Positions 1 through 10,153 of a stretch of 60,000 nucleotides of DNA are shown here, piece after piece; position 1 is the first letter of the stretch, and each line of letters starts with the position of its first letter. Source of the stretch: Symsagittifera roscoffensis (Eukaryota; Xenacoelomorpha; Acoela; Convolutidae); contig NC_087063.1 of assembly GCF_963678635.1 (NCBI RefSeq), forward strand, positions 56,738,759 through 56,798,758. The letters are read 5' to 3'. The notes under the pieces were generated by a model, which saw nothing but the letters and a program-made list of their open reading frames with translations, did not search any database and was not told the origin of the DNA. The position numbers and the translations under genes are program-made.

Positions 1-485
1 TATTTTATGATATTGTTTTAAAACTGTAAACATTTCTTCTTTGGTTTGTGATTGCATAAAAACATCATCTAAATAGGTGATTGCATTTTTCTTGAGCATT
101 AATGGTCTAAAAATTTTACTCAAAAAAGCTGAAAAAGCTGCTGATCCTATGGATATTCCATAGAAAAAGCGATTAATTTCATATTGTTGATTTCCAATAT
201 TAAATTGTGTTAAACGTCGTGATTGTTCATCTGGTGGAATTTGATTATAAGCACTATTCATATCTGCGGTTGTGAAATATTTACCATTTATCTTTGTTAA
301 GATAACTTGTATGGGTTCAATAGGCCAATTGCATTTTGATTCGTCAATTAGTGAATTGAGGTATCTAGCGTCTAAAACTATTTTTAGTGATTCACCTTTT
401 GCTAGAATGATAAGAGGGTTAATGAAGGTGTTACCTTTTGGTTGTTCTTCTTTATTTACTGGTGAGATAATTTCGTATTGTTCTT
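1..485 (-). pseudogene. Reverse transcriptase fragment of element A, cut by window edge
   Basis: Translation of the minus strand from about 485 down to 1 is open and gives a continuous reverse transcriptase palm/fingers segment. Motifs in order are a V-L-D-A-R-Y-L-N-S block, T-A-D-M-N-S-A-Y-N-Q with the first catalytic Asp, F-F-Y-G-I-S-I-G with A-A-F-S, and T-Y-L-D-D-V-F with the catalytic Asp pair. It enters by frameshift from the segment at 456-707. The domain runs off the window. The family is secure; this copy is inactive because of the upstream breaks. Confidence 0.85.
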
Positions 486-707
486 AAATATCAAGTATCT
501 ATTTACCTTGTCGTGTAAGTGAATCGGTACTTTACTTGCTCTTTGTTTTTTGAAAACTGCGTCAGGTTTTAATGGAATGTGTAGTGATGAACTAATTTTT
601 CCAACGTCAAATTTTGATGTTGCATAGAATGTTGAATATTTTAACAGTTGTTTTGCTAATTTATCAAATTCATCTTGCGTGATTTGTGAGTGTTGAAAGT
701 TGAACAT
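456..707 (-). pseudogene. Protease-to-RT linker fragment of element A
   Basis: An 83-residue open stretch upstream of the reverse transcriptase fragment. It carries a K-P-D-A-V-F-K-K-Q-R-A-S-K-V-P-I-H-type segment, which resembles the stretch just before the RT fingers in Ty3/gypsy Pol. The reading is lost near 480 where the frame must change to continue into the RT. Nothing indicates a separate gene. Confidence 0.6.
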
Positions 708-1068
708 TGTTAAAAATCTTTGTTGTTCTTTTGTGTAATTTGTTATATTGAATGTCGGTTTAAAATATGGTGTTTTTGTGAAATAATCTGTGTTTCTTTT
801 TTCATTACCTATTATATTATTTATCGATAACTCTTCGTCAAGAATTGTTGATTGGCAAGTATCTAATAATTGGAGTATATTATTAACTCGGTAGGCTACT
901 TCATTTATAGGTGAAATTGTAGCAGTGAAATTGTAAAAGTCCTAAAAGTAATGTTATTTGATACGGTGTATTGTTATACACGTGTAATGAAATAATATCG
1001 GAATTCGTATTTTTTGAGTATTTTATGGATGAGATTGTAACTTTGAAAAATTTGTGAATAGGTTGAAA

Positions 1069-1914
1069 TTAGAAATCTGACGTGAAAAGTTGTTGTTTAT
1101 TTTCATTTTTGTTATATTGATGAACTTGTTTTACTGAAAAATTATATATATTTCCTGATAGTGGTTTCAGGTGTTTCCGTTCTTGATTATAAATTGGAGA
1201 AAATTTTGAGAAAAATGGTGGTTGTTTGTTTAATCTTTGGAAGAATGTTAGGGCTGTGTTTTTTGCTTTTGTATATTTATCTTTGATATGGATCTTACTA
1301 TTTAAGATGTTGATTGTTGGTATATGTTTAGTTATAATTTGTATGCCAATAATATTGTGCTCAATATCAGTAATATGAAATATTTGTTTAAATGGCTTGT
1401 TTAAAATCTTGTTTTGTTCGATTGTTCGTGTGGGAACAAGGAACACTTGGACTTTTCCATAATTTACTAATGTTGATTCTTGTGCTGTTGCTAATTTAAT
1501 AGAGGTTTCAAGAGTTGTTAAATTTGGATGCAATGTTTTGATTTCATTCCATGTGGGAATATTAATTATATTTGATTCTGCTCCTGAGTCAATTAAAAAA
1601 TCAATTTCATGATTTGGCGTTTGAAATGCTTTGTTTCTTGGGCTCTCTAAGAGAAATGGAATTGTCCAAATTTTTTCTCTTGGTTGTTCTTTTTGTATAT
1701 TTTGATAAATATGTTTTGTGTTTGAGCATTGTGTTTCATCTTTCTTATCAGGTTTAATTACCGTGTTAATTTCGTTTACTTCTTGTGTAGTTTGTGTATT
1801 AATAATGGGTCCAATATAGTAATTATGAAGAAGTTCCAATTGATTTTCATATATATGTGAAGCAAAAGGTTGTTCATATACGATAGGTTCATAGTCGGTT
1901 TCGACTGTTATCAT
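1069..1914 (-). CDS. Retroviral-type aspartic protease region of element A
   Basis: A 281-residue open frame. Around residues 105-116 it has F-L-I-D-S-G-A-E-S-N-I-I, the D-S/T-G-A catalytic loop of retropepsins, followed by the expected beta-rich segment (S-I-K-L-A-T-A-Q then Y-G-K-V-Q-V-F-L). The partner motif appears as H-N-I-I-G-I, where families usually have I-L-G. The first 90 residues are Asn/Thr/Gln-rich linker. It lies just downstream (minus sense) of the Gag core, from which it is separated by a stop, so it was probably part of one Gag-Pol polyprotein. Confidence 0.75.
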   Translation of the reverse strand: MITVETDYEPIVYEQPFASHIYENQLELLHNYYIGPIINTQTTQEVNEINTVIKPDKKDETQCSNTKHIYQNIQKEQPREKIWTIPFLLESPRNKAFQTPNHEIDFLIDSGAESNIINIPTWNEIKTLHPNLTTLETSIKLATAQESTLVNYGKVQVFLVPTRTIEQNKILNKPFKQIFHITDIEHNIIGIQIITKHIPTINILNSKIHIKDKYTKAKNTALTFFQRLNKQPPFFSKFSPIYNQERKHLKPLSGNIYNFSVKQVHQYNKNENKQQLFTSDF

Positions 1915-1916
1915 AT

Positions 1917-2384
1917 TTACAGAGATGTTATTATGTGTATCATTTTCCTTAATTGAGATGTTAAGGTCATCATTAAAATTTCTGTCATTTTTGTGTTTTT
2001 GTAGTCAAGTGTATTGAGTGAATATGCCTTTCGAACTAGTTTTTCGATTCGAACCGCTAATTGTTTAAATGTTTCGTTTGGTAATCTGCGTATTTCGTTG
2101 CATAAAACTCTTTGATGTTGTTTGTTTCTTTCAGAATCAAACATTTTTGAAAACTCTTTTGTAAATTTTTTCCAATCTGATTTTTTTTCTATAGGTAATA
2201 CTGAAAACCATTTTTGAGCTGCGCCATCGAGGGTTGTTTGTATTAACGCCGAGCGTCCATGTATCCAATTTTGATGGAGTGGTGTTTTAATTGGTTCGGG
2301 TCCTATATTTAAAATTAAAATTGCTGTTACTGCATTTAAATAATCTTCTACAGAATATTCAGGATCTGTTCCTGTGAATACCAT
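1917..2384 (-). CDS. Gag core (retrotransposon capsid-like) of element A
   Basis: A 155-residue frame with the typical retrotransposon Gag capsid pattern: a Y-S-V-E-D-Y-L-N-A-V segment, then G-A-A-Q-K-W-F about 50 residues later, W-K-K-F-T-K-E-F-S-K-M-F, and L-P-N-E-T-F-K-Q-L-A-V-R-I-E-K-L-V. These match the A-x-x-W-(F/Y), F-x-x-x-F and Q-x-x-x-x-(F/L) landmarks of the family. No C-terminal zinc knuckle follows before the protease, so the 3' part of gag is probably deleted. Confidence 0.75.
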   Translation of the reverse strand: MVFTGTDPEYSVEDYLNAVTAILILNIGPEPIKTPLHQNWIHGRSALIQTTLDGAAQKWFSVLPIEKKSDWKKFTKEFSKMFDSERNKQHQRVLCNEIRRLPNETFKQLAVRIEKLVRKAYSLNTLDYKNTKMTEILMMTLTSQLRKMIHIITSL

Positions 2385-2940
2385 TAATGGTTAATTCGAT
2401 GTTATTGATGATCCACCCATGAGGTATGGATTCAAAGTCATCTGTAGTGATTCTGCGGCATTTGGCATTTGTGAAAATTTGAAAGTTGATTTTTTGTTAT
2501 TTCATGTTGCTGAAGGTAATATGGAAGCGGTATTTCATTTTTCATTTGGGTTGGTTGATAAGAATGAAATGACATTGGGTTTTGTGGTTGTATTTATTGA
2601 AAAGATTGTGTATTAAATGGGTTTTCTATATGCATTTGTTGTGGGTTTTGTATATCTGTTGGATTTTGTGGGTAAATTTTTGTATTTTGAGATGGTTGAG
2701 ATTATCGCGGTCTCTGTGTGCGATTTTCTTTAGTATATGGTGCAAAAATATCTGGTTGATGATAATCATCGTCATCAGATGATAAATAGTTTGTGTTATA
2801 TGGTGTTTGTTGTTTATTTTTATTTTGTTGAAAAAATGGGTAATTGTCACTAAAATCCTGTGGAGTGTGTGGATTATCTAGAAAATTTACAGAATTGGTT
2901 GTTGTTTTTGGGAGATTCCAATAATGGGAACATACGTGAT

Positions 2941-3639
2941 TTAAATTTTGTGTCTTTTTTTGGGAAGTTGATTTGTTTTTGGTTGGTGTGCATAATTATA
3001 AATGTGTTCTGTGTTCTGCGAAAGTGTGTCTTGTGAACGTTTTTCGTGTTTTGACGGTTTTGTCATTGGTCTATATGTTTGATAGTCCATATGTGAATAT
3101 TTTGGAGCAACCGAAGGTTTAACGGTCAATTGTAAGGTTACCTGTGTTAGTGATGTATTTGTATTTCTTGGTGTTGTCAGATTTGGGTGTATTGGTGAAA
3201 TACTTTGTTGTGTAGTTGTTACTGTTGTTTGGACGATTTCTTGATTTATGAAGTGTGATGGTGTTTGAATGTCTTGATGTATAAGATTTCTGGTTCCGTT
3301 GAGATTTTCATTATGTATGACTGTTGAATTTAAGCTGTTATTTCGGGTATCAGGTAAAAATGTATTATAATTAAATGGTGTTGCGTCAATCGTTAATGGT
3401 ATTACTTTTACAAAATCTCTGTGGAAAAATATTGTACTTATTGCCTGACTCGAGATATCTTGTGGAATATTTATAAATGCTGGATGAGACCATTCAGGGT
3501 CCCAAACGTAATCTGATTGTTCTGCAATGACAGTGTCATCATTGGTGTTTTGAGGTCTGAAATTTTTTCTTGCTTGTGAAATTAAATCTAGGTTGTGGGT
3601 AAAATAATCTTTTATAAACCATGCTAAAATTTTTTGCAA
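2941..3639 (-). CDS. Element A Gag-upstream protein, Thr/Asn-rich, function unknown
   Basis: A 232-residue open frame on the minus strand between the 132-residue protein at 3823-4221 and the Gag core. The first third looks folded (W-F-I-K-D-Y-F, then W-D-P-E-W-S-H-P-A-F-I-N-I-P). The rest is low-complexity Thr/Ser/Asn/Gln. No domain is recognised. Position and strand suggest an N-terminal Gag extension of element A now cut off by frameshifts; 2400-2940 holds further frame-shifted low-complexity remnants. Confidence 0.45.
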   Translation of the reverse strand: MQKILAWFIKDYFTHNLDLISQARKNFRPQNTNDDTVIAEQSDYVWDPEWSHPAFINIPQDISSQAISTIFFHRDFVKVIPLTIDATPFNYNTFLPDTRNNSLNSTVIHNENLNGTRNLIHQDIQTPSHFINQEIVQTTVTTTQQSISPIHPNLTTPRNTNTSLTQVTLQLTVKPSVAPKYSHMDYQTYRPMTKPSKHEKRSQDTLSQNTEHIYNYAHQPKTNQLPKKRHKI

Positions 3640-3822
3640 ATCATGTTTAGTGTTTTGTGAAACATCATTATTATAAAATTTTTGCGGATTATTTGTAAAA
3701 ATGTTGAAAACACTGTGATTTCAATTTTTTACTTTATTATGTTTGGATGTTTCGGTTGGTGACGTGCTTTGAACTTCTGTTTTTTCTAATTTTTTAACTA
3801 TAGTTAATTCTTTAACTATATA

Positions 3823-4221
3823 TTACTGCAAAAACTTCTTTTGTGAATATGGAGTTTGCTCTTTGTGAATTATGATATTGTATGCTTTGATATATTCTAT
3901 GAATTTTTTTGAAAATTCTAAATCAATATCGTCTGTTTGAATTACATATTTGTTATGAGCTGTTCGTGGTGTGCTGAATTCTATGGTATAGATTCTGCAT
4001 TGATGTGTTAATTTACATATGTCTTTCAAATAATGTTCAATAATTTGTCTTTTGGTTTTTACATCCGGTAATTCTGCTTTGCATGGACTGATTCCTGTTT
4101 CAAACAAATTTACGAGTAAGTTTTTACAAAATCGTGTTTGTCCTCTATCATCGAGTGAACCTATAAGAAAGGGAAAAACTGCTTCTTCATCTGGACTTTC
4201 GTCACTTTGAGTATGGCTCAT
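3823..4221 (-). CDS. Element A first protein, function unknown
   Basis: A 132-residue open frame starting at an ATG at 4221 with an acidic N-terminus (S-D-E-S-P-D-E-E) followed by a compact, folded-looking region with three cysteines (K-N-L-L-V-N-L-F-E, then I-C-K-L-T-H-Q-C-R-I-Y). I do not recognise a domain. It is the most upstream coding stretch of the minus-strand element and may be the Gag N-terminus. There is no sign of splicing. Confidence 0.45.
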   Translation of the reverse strand: MSHTQSDESPDEEAVFPFLIGSLDDRGQTRFCKNLLVNLFETGISPCKAELPDVKTKRQIIEHYLKDICKLTHQCRIYTIEFSTPRTAHNKYVIQTDDIDLEFSKKFIEYIKAYNIIIHKEQTPYSQKKFLQ

Positions 4222-4959
4222 TTTTTTTGTTTGATGATTGTTAGTATATAACTATCAATGTGTCTAACTGGTTGATTTCAATTATATAGGTGTACTGGTT
4301 TGTGTTTATATTGCTTTTTTATTCTTCTTTTTCCTCTTTTTGATGAGTTTGAAGTTGTTTCTGAATCGGCAAAATATAATTGATCATGGATGGGGCAATT
4401 TCTATTTATTGATTTTTTTAATTTGTATAGTTCGTCTAAACTGTTGGCTTCTGATTCGGAAAATGCGTTTCTATTTCTTGGAAATTTTTTTCGTGTGATT
4501 TGTCTTTGTTTGCTTATAATTTTTCTTTTTATTGTTTGTCGTTTTGTTCGAAGGTATCCAACTGTTTGTGTATGTGGGGTTTTTAAAAGATCGTAATTTT
4601 GTTTGTCTATTTCACTATTGTGTAAAACGATTGTTTGTTTGTTTGTTTGTTTCCTAAATTTTTGAATGACATAAGGTTTAGAATGAGGGATGCAAGAAGT
4701 TATTAGTGATTTTTCAATTTCCTAGACTGTTAGTCCTTACGATTTTTTGGTTAGCTTAACCTGGGTCTTTTTATTCAGGGTTGGAGAGAAAAGTAAATCA
4801 ATTCCGGAGAATGGTTTTTTAATTATCAGGGTTGGAGAGAATGATTTATTAAAAATTTCCATTAGTCCTGGGTCTTTTGAAAATGTTGGATAGTGAATTG
4901 ACGTTTGAGGTCGGTAGACACTCGATAAGTGGGTGGGGGAGAACAAAATTGTTCTTTTT

Positions 4960-5043
4960 GATCCAAGGATAAGCCTTGATGATCAGAATTTAAAATTAAT
5001 GAGTTGAAAGTTTATTAAGATCCAAGGATAAGCCTTGATGATC
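4960..5043. repeat. 25-bp direct repeat, two copies 59 bp apart
   Basis: GATCCAAGGATAAGCCTTG followed by ATGATC occurs at 4960-4984 and again at 5019-5043. Each copy is followed by a TTTAAAATTA-like stretch, so the duplicated unit is really about 59 bp. Confidence 0.85.
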
Positions 5044-5950
5044 TAGTTTAAAATTAGGTAAATTTAAGTTTAAAAATGGTTTAAATTTATTTGGTAAAAA
5101 GTTTTAGTTTTTAATGATTTTAGCTGGCTTATGATTGCTGTTCTGATTAGGTGATGAAGCTGGAACAACAGAATGACCTATAATCACTAACTATTAATTG
5201 TCATGCTACTAATTTTTGTTTTTATTTTCAATAAAAATTTTTCAAATATGTTTTATATATTACTGCAGAAGTTGAGGGAACGATTTGAGATCTTTTTATC
5301 AATCGTTATTGTACATTAGTAATTTTGTGTAGCGCCTGAAATAATCATGAAGATTTACTTCAAAATTTTATGTTTGCAAATGAAAATCTAAATTCATTGC
5401 TAATAAGATTCTTAAATAAAATTTTGTGTTGGCTTTTGCCGTACAACCATGAAACTAAAGGGTAAGTTTCTACGTAGTCGTATGTCGTCTCTTGTCCGAG
5501 GTCTTCTTCCGATACCGGGTAGTTCTAGTATTGTGCGGAATATCGGCTATGATCTATTGAGTCGTAGAGACATTTCAATTAAGTTATTATCGTGCAACAA
5601 TTTGAAAATGTTTTGTCTATTTTCTAATCTATATATTTTTTCTAAGCTATTAAGGTCTTATTCGAGACTTATGGTCGCACCAGATGAGTTAGATTTTTGA
5701 GGTTAACTCATAGAGTAATTTCGGATAGGGTACACCGTATGCTCGTCACGCTATCTTATTTTCGGCCGGATAGATTCGTGCAACTTCTTTGTCTAATACC
5801 GATCCTAATCTTACTCTTATATCTACTAGTCTCAGGGTGTTTAACTAGTCTCTGCTAGGCTCAATAGATCTAGAGTATGCTGGCTTATTCCGACTTCTGA
5901 AGTTCTCTTGGAGAGGTAACTAATTTCTAAGGTAAATTCAAATCTCTCTG

Positions 5951-5978
5951 GTGCTGAAATTACAAGTAATTTCAGCAC
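5951..5978. repeat. Perfect 13-bp-arm palindrome
   Basis: GTGCTGAAATTAC, then AA, then the exact reverse complement. It could form a hairpin with a two-base spacer. The role is unknown. It lies in the possible LTR or leader of element A. Confidence 0.8.
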
Positions 5979-6583
5979 TTACAAATAAGTGGGTTGTTAG
6001 TTAGATGGATTATGATTGGTTAATACTAAATATTTTACAGTGGTAAAATATCTAATTTATCCAAAATAAAAAGTAGTTTAGATCAGGTTCCAGTAAGCAA
6101 AAGAGTTCTTTAATTTTATTTACTTTGTTCACTGTTTAAGTCGAATCGTAAAAAGCAGAATTAGATTTGCAATACCGGTTCTATATCACAAAATCTGACC
6201 AGAGCTTTTTATTACAGTTCATGTTGAATTGATTTTCTTTAATTGAGCGATCCGGACTTTCGATTTGTTCCGTCCAGATCTTCTGCGAGATGAAAAATGG
6301 TTTTTGAAATTTTTTTCGAAAGATTAAGTGATTTTGTTATATTGTTTCTAGCCTCAGCTTTGCTCCGACTGTTTGCCTGCTTTTGTCATGCAGCATCTGT
6401 TTTTTTGGAAATGTTTTTTTTTCGTATCAGTGCTGTTTTGATTGCTAACAGTTTTAAATTTTTATGATTGCGTTGTTTATGTTTCTAACCGTTTAGTTTT
6501 TAAAGAAACACTATTATCTGAAGCCGAGTGACACTTTTTTGAAAATAAATACATAAAGTCACTGACGATCAACTCATTTTTTG

Positions 6584-6676
6584 AACAATTTGATGGAGAT
6601 TTTTCAGCCTTTAATAAGAGATCATAAGTTCTCAGTGTTCTATCTGTTTCTCTTCGATCACTTCCATCAAATTGTT
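6584..6676. repeat. Inverted repeat, 14-bp arms with a 65-bp loop
   Basis: AACAATTTGATGGA at 6584-6597 is matched by its reverse complement at 6663-6676, followed by an A-run. It may be a hairpin or the ends of a very small insertion. No target duplication is evident. Confidence 0.6.
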
Positions 6677-7333
6677 GAAAAAAAAAAAAACTGAAAGTGC
6701 CATAGGACTCATTGTGAAATGCAACTTTTTTTGTAAATTTTGAGTTTTTTAATTGAGCTTTTTTTCAGGCTGCTCAGTTAAAACTTTTTAATATATTCAA
6801 TCCATGGCCTGCTATTTGAAGGCTACTAATGCTACAAACTGTACAACTTCAACTCTATTCATGACATTGTCTCACAATAATTCTCGCAAAACGCGGTAAA
6901 ATAATTTAATAATGTCATGATTTGTTGCGAACTAATTAATAATAGATTTGACTTCAAAATGAACAAAAGACAATTCAAGATAATGTGTCAACTACCTTGA
7001 CCAACTTAAATATCTGGCGACCACCATAAAAAAATCGAAGTCAGTGCCGAAAAAAGGCAAACCAGTCCCCCTCAAACATTCTTATAATGGTGGATTTCGA
7101 TGGTTAAAAAATAAGAGAACTTCTTATCATTTATTATCCATTGAAGTGGTTCAAGTCAAAATCAACAAATTGTGTTTGAACGCATTTTTTATGTTTATCT
7201 AAAAAATTAAAAGTCATAAGCGAATATTGTTTCACTCCTTTCGCGAATATAGCTATTACAACTTCGCTTTCAATATTTTGGTTCTAAGCAACTGCGTCTT
7301 AAAAATGACCAATCACAGACGAGTGTTTCAACA

Positions 7334-7342
7334 CTCCCCCTC
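7334..7342 (-). other. Polypurine tract and start of 3' LTR of element B
   Basis: On the minus strand GAGGGGGAG is followed immediately by TGTTGAAACACTC at 7333 and below. This is the usual arrangement of a copia polypurine tract next to an LTR starting TGTTG. A second GAGGGGGAC tract lies near 7067-7075, so the boundary could be confused by a nested or duplicated end. Confidence 0.55.
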
Positions 7343-7544
7343 AAAAAGCTCTTTCAAATAGAAGCTTGCATATCTGCGCCAAACGAACACGTGGAAGTCC
7401 TTTTGTCAGAATATCGGCAACCATAAATAAAGTAGGAAGATATTTTATCGTCATCTTACCGGAGCGAATTTGTTCCCGATCAGAGTGTACTTTTAGGTCG
7501 ATATGCTTGGCTGTCGACCTTGAAGCAGTTCCAGAACTACACAT
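7341..7544 (-). pseudogene. Ty1/copia RNase H C-terminus
   Basis: The 67-residue translation ends with the copia signature: S-T-A-K-H-I-D-L-K-V-H, then R-E-Q-I-R-S-G, then I-K-Y-L-P-T, then V-A-D-I-L-T-K-G-L-P-R. These are the last conserved blocks of copia Pol. The stop sits just before the polypurine tract, as expected for the end of the polyprotein. Confidence 0.85.
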
Positions 7545-7705
7545 ATTGTTCTTTGGTTGTCGCTAAACAAAACAAGGAGAGTAGTTTTATATTTAACACT
7601 CTCGATGACATGTTTCAGGAACAAAACTTCCTGAGCCAAGGACTAGAGAGCTATGTCTTCCGATTCACATGTAGATAATGATACCGAGCATTGTTTAGCA
7701 GTTCG

Positions 7706-7979
7706 TCAAAATACCGGTGAGTCTGGCTCATTTAATTGAATAAAAATGCCAGATACAGACTTTCTGGTCCTTACGTTGCCTGCCCAACTGGCATCACTGT
7801 ACGCAAAAGTTCCTAGACCGATAACACGTCGTGAGTAAGTAAGGGAATAATTCGTGTCCCTCAAATAGCGTAGTATTTTTTTTGCAGAACTTAAGTCTTG
7901 CACTGTTGGAATTTTGAAAGCTCGAGAGCAAGTTTACTGCAAAAGCAATATCCAGACTAGTTGTTACAGCTAAAAACAA
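7706..7979 (-). pseudogene. Ty1/copia RT thumb to RNase H fragment
   Basis: Two overlapping frames give the copia stretch with T-S-L-D-I-A-F-A-V-N (usually R-P-D-I-x-x-A-V), then A-K-K-I-L-R-Y-L-R-D-T, L-x-T-Y-S-R-R, and F-A-Y-S-D-A-S-W-A-G with the RNase H Asp. R-K-S-V-S-G-I-F-I follows. The frame break lies inside the fragment. Assignment to copia is firm. Confidence 0.85.
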
Positions 7980-8196
7980 TAAGCCCCCACTAACTGCTGA
8001 TAAAGGGAACGATCATTTGGACTTTTATCATCGTTTCATTTTCATGTGTGACCACAGGTTTTTAAACTGATTTGAATTTTTGCGTATTCTGTTACTTCAT
8101 TAAATTTTTTACGTATCTTTTTTGAGAAAGTACTTTACCTTTTTCATCAACGTGAAGTTTTGTTCCCCAAATTCATTCGAGAATGCCCTTATCTTC

Positions 8197-8384
8197 AAAG
8201 CGAATCCGCTTACCAAGATCGGCAAGAAGCTTTTGTACTGAAATTTTGTCAACATCAAAAATCATCATGTCATCAACATACACAGCAGGGAAAGCGAATC
8301 CGCTTACCAAGATCGGCTAGCAGCTTTTGTACTGAAATTTTGTCAACATCAAAAATTGTCACGTCATCAACATACACAGCATGG
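8197..8384 (-). repeat. 94-bp tandem duplication covering the copia RT catalytic box
   Basis: The block starting AAAGCGAATCCGCTTACCAAG at about 8197 is repeated at about 8291 with few differences. On the minus strand each copy reads A-V-Y-V-D-D-V-T-I, the RT catalytic motif, followed by D-V-D-K-I. The 94-bp period is not a multiple of three, so the duplication itself breaks the frame. Confidence 0.85.
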
Positions 8385-8495
8385 AAACACATTTTTCTTG
8401 ATTGATAAAAGGAACAGGTATCTACAGAGCTTCTTATATTACTATAAAAGTTTCAAAATTACTTTTATTAGAAACTGATTTCAAGCTCGACACGT

Positions 8496-9102
8496 TTATT
8501 TTAAACCGTAAATACATTCGTTGAGCTTGCATACAATATGCTCACCAGACGCGGTTATACCACTACGAGGTTGCTCAAAAAAAGTTTCATGCTCTAAAGT
8601 AGAAATCAAAAAAGTTGTTTTAACATCATTTTGTCGCATTTTCAAACCAAGTAGTGCTGCAACGGCAAATAATATGGGAATCACTGTCATACTAATATTA
8701 GGTGGAAAAAAAATCAGTATAAATTTGATCATAATTTTGACTAAATGCTTTAGCCATAAAGCGTGCAATTGCTTTATATTGTTCAAGTGAACCATCGCTT
8801 TCACGCTTTATATCAAAAGATCATTTGCCTTTCGTTAATGGTTTTCCAGAAAAAAAAGGCACAAAAGCTTCCAGACTTTTGAACTCTTTTTGCATTGCAG
8901 AATACCAGTTTTAAATATCAGCTGACAAAACTACTTCCTCATAATTGAGTGGAATATTGCCATTGACCTGCAGCCAATGCAAAATTACAGTTTTCATCAG
9001 TAAAAAAATTGCCATCTTAGTGACATGCTGGTCTTCGAATGATCCGACCAGTCCTATTAGTTGTAGGAAAGTCCATTCCCAAAGCACTAGAACTTTCGTC
9101 AT
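8496..9102 (-). pseudogene. Ty1/copia RT N-terminal region
   Basis: Minus-strand frames show copia landmarks in order. First is a Y-E-E-V-V-L-S-A-D-I segment followed by W-Y-S-A-M-Q-K-E-F-K-S-L-E (8820-9000, read through a stop). Next are L-F-A-V-A-A-L-L-G-L with Q-N-D-V-K-T-T-F-L, the first catalytic Asp (usually M-D-V-K-T-A-F-L), and V-C-K-L-N-E-C-I-Y-G-L-K. Stops and frameshifts separate the pieces. Confidence 0.85.
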
Positions 9103-9145
9103 AACTTGCAGATTGTTCTCTTGATATAGATGATGTAGAATTTTG

Positions 9146-9499
9146 TCAAAAAAAGTATCGAACTTTCAGGAGTGGGGAAGTATTGTTTTGCTGATTGTCT
9201 GCAAATGTAGTGCGAGGAGGAGACTCAATGTCATCAAGTTCATTGTGAGTTGGGTAATTTGGACGTGGATGCAAGTAGATTGCAGTACTTTGAACTTCCA
9301 TTTGCACAATATGAGGACTAGATGCTGAAGATTCTCTTTGAGAAGTATCAATATGTGAAGAAGTTGATCCCCCTGTCGATGATAACAGTTGTTCAAGTGT
9401 AGGCAAAAATTTGGTTGTATCAGTTGCGCCGCTTTGTGCATTATTGACCACCACAGAATCTGAGACTGCCCCAACTGGGTCATTGTCTGGAAAAGGCAA
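9146..9499 (-). pseudogene. Copia integrase-to-RT connecting region
   Basis: Ser/Thr/Gln-rich translation (for example S-S-T-G-G-S-T-S-S-H-I-D-T) as is usual for the poorly conserved spacer between copia integrase and RT. Two overlapping frames cover the same stretch, so the true frame cannot be fixed. It is assigned only by position. Confidence 0.5.
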
Positions 9500-9754
9500 A
9501 ACAATAGCAGGCTTTCAACCGTTATCGAGACCTGGGACATGTTCTTCGTGAAATGTCATTCTACGAGATTGGTAAACTTTTCTTTTCAGTAAATCATGCA
9601 AAAAATCTGCAGGACTTGAACTGTCATATCTAGTAAAAACTGCCTATTTGTTTTTGAGTAATACCTTGCGCTGGTGGGTTTCAATTTTCGGTATACATAA
9701 GCAAGCAAAAACTTTTAATTGATGAACACTGGATTACTTTCCAAAAATCCTTTC

Positions 9755-9973
9755 CTAGGGTGTTTTAGCATCATTAATAGCAGATGCTATTAAAGAATTT
9801 CTTGTGTATGCATCAGTATCAAATGCTTTTACCCAAAGAGATTCCAGTAGTTTTGACGATAACAAAGGAGCCCGTGCATTGTCAAAAAATGTTAGCCAAT
9901 AGCACTCGGCAATATCATTTTGTTGAGAAGAAAAAATATTTGTAGATTGCTGTGCAATATAATTTTCTTGCAA
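9755..9973 (-). pseudogene. Copia integrase C-terminal fragment
   Basis: The translation has Q-Q-N-D-I-A-E-C-Y-W, equivalent to the Q-N-G-V-A-E-R block holding the catalytic Glu. A-R-A-P-L-L-S-S-K-L-L-E-S-L-W-V-K-A-F, then T-R-N-S-L, and a final K-T-P follow. This is the standard copia integrase end. The Glu is kept, but surrounding residues have drifted. Confidence 0.8.
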
Positions 9974-10153
9974 AATTTTTGCGTTACATATCCCGAAAAA
10001 TCATCAACAAAAATATTGCACATTTTTCCATGGAATGGTTCCGGAAAAGAAACACAAACTTCACTGTGAATAAATCAATTTTTCGCTGCCCTCACTTGAG
10101 GGTTTTCAGATTTGTCCGACATAGATATCCTACATTCTGAAGACGTAGTACAT

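Larger units (their letters stand above)
1..4221 (-). mobile_element. Decayed Ty3/gypsy-like LTR retroelement (element A), 5' part
   Basis: Read on the minus strand, this stretch shows in order two undefined proteins, a Gag core, an aspartic protease with a D-S-G motif, and a reverse transcriptase ending at the window edge with a Y-L-D-D motif. That order is Gag-PR-RT as in Ty3/gypsy elements. The pieces are separated by frameshifts and stops, so this copy is not functional. No zinc knuckle is seen between Gag core and protease, which suggests an internal deletion. RNase H, integrase and the 3' LTR would lie to the left of the window. The 5' LTR should lie to the right of 4.3 kb but I could not delimit it. 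Confidence 0.8.
4222..7332. other. Non-coding stretch with small repeats, no gene seen
   Basis: About 3 kb without a supportable gene. It holds a short TTTG microsatellite near 4629-4652, two copies of GGTTGGAGAGAA near 4780 and 4830, a 25-bp direct repeat (4960-4984 and 5019-5043), a 28-bp perfect palindrome (5951-5978) and a 14-bp inverted repeat (6584-6597 with 6663-6676). Part may be the right-hand LTR of element A, but I could not find the second copy needed to prove it. Open frames at 4390-4596 and 5449-5700 look like chance. Confidence 0.5.

Noticed and set aside
5449-5700. 83-residue plus-strand frame near element A
   Set aside because: No domain, no splice context; probably LTR or leader sequence read by chance.
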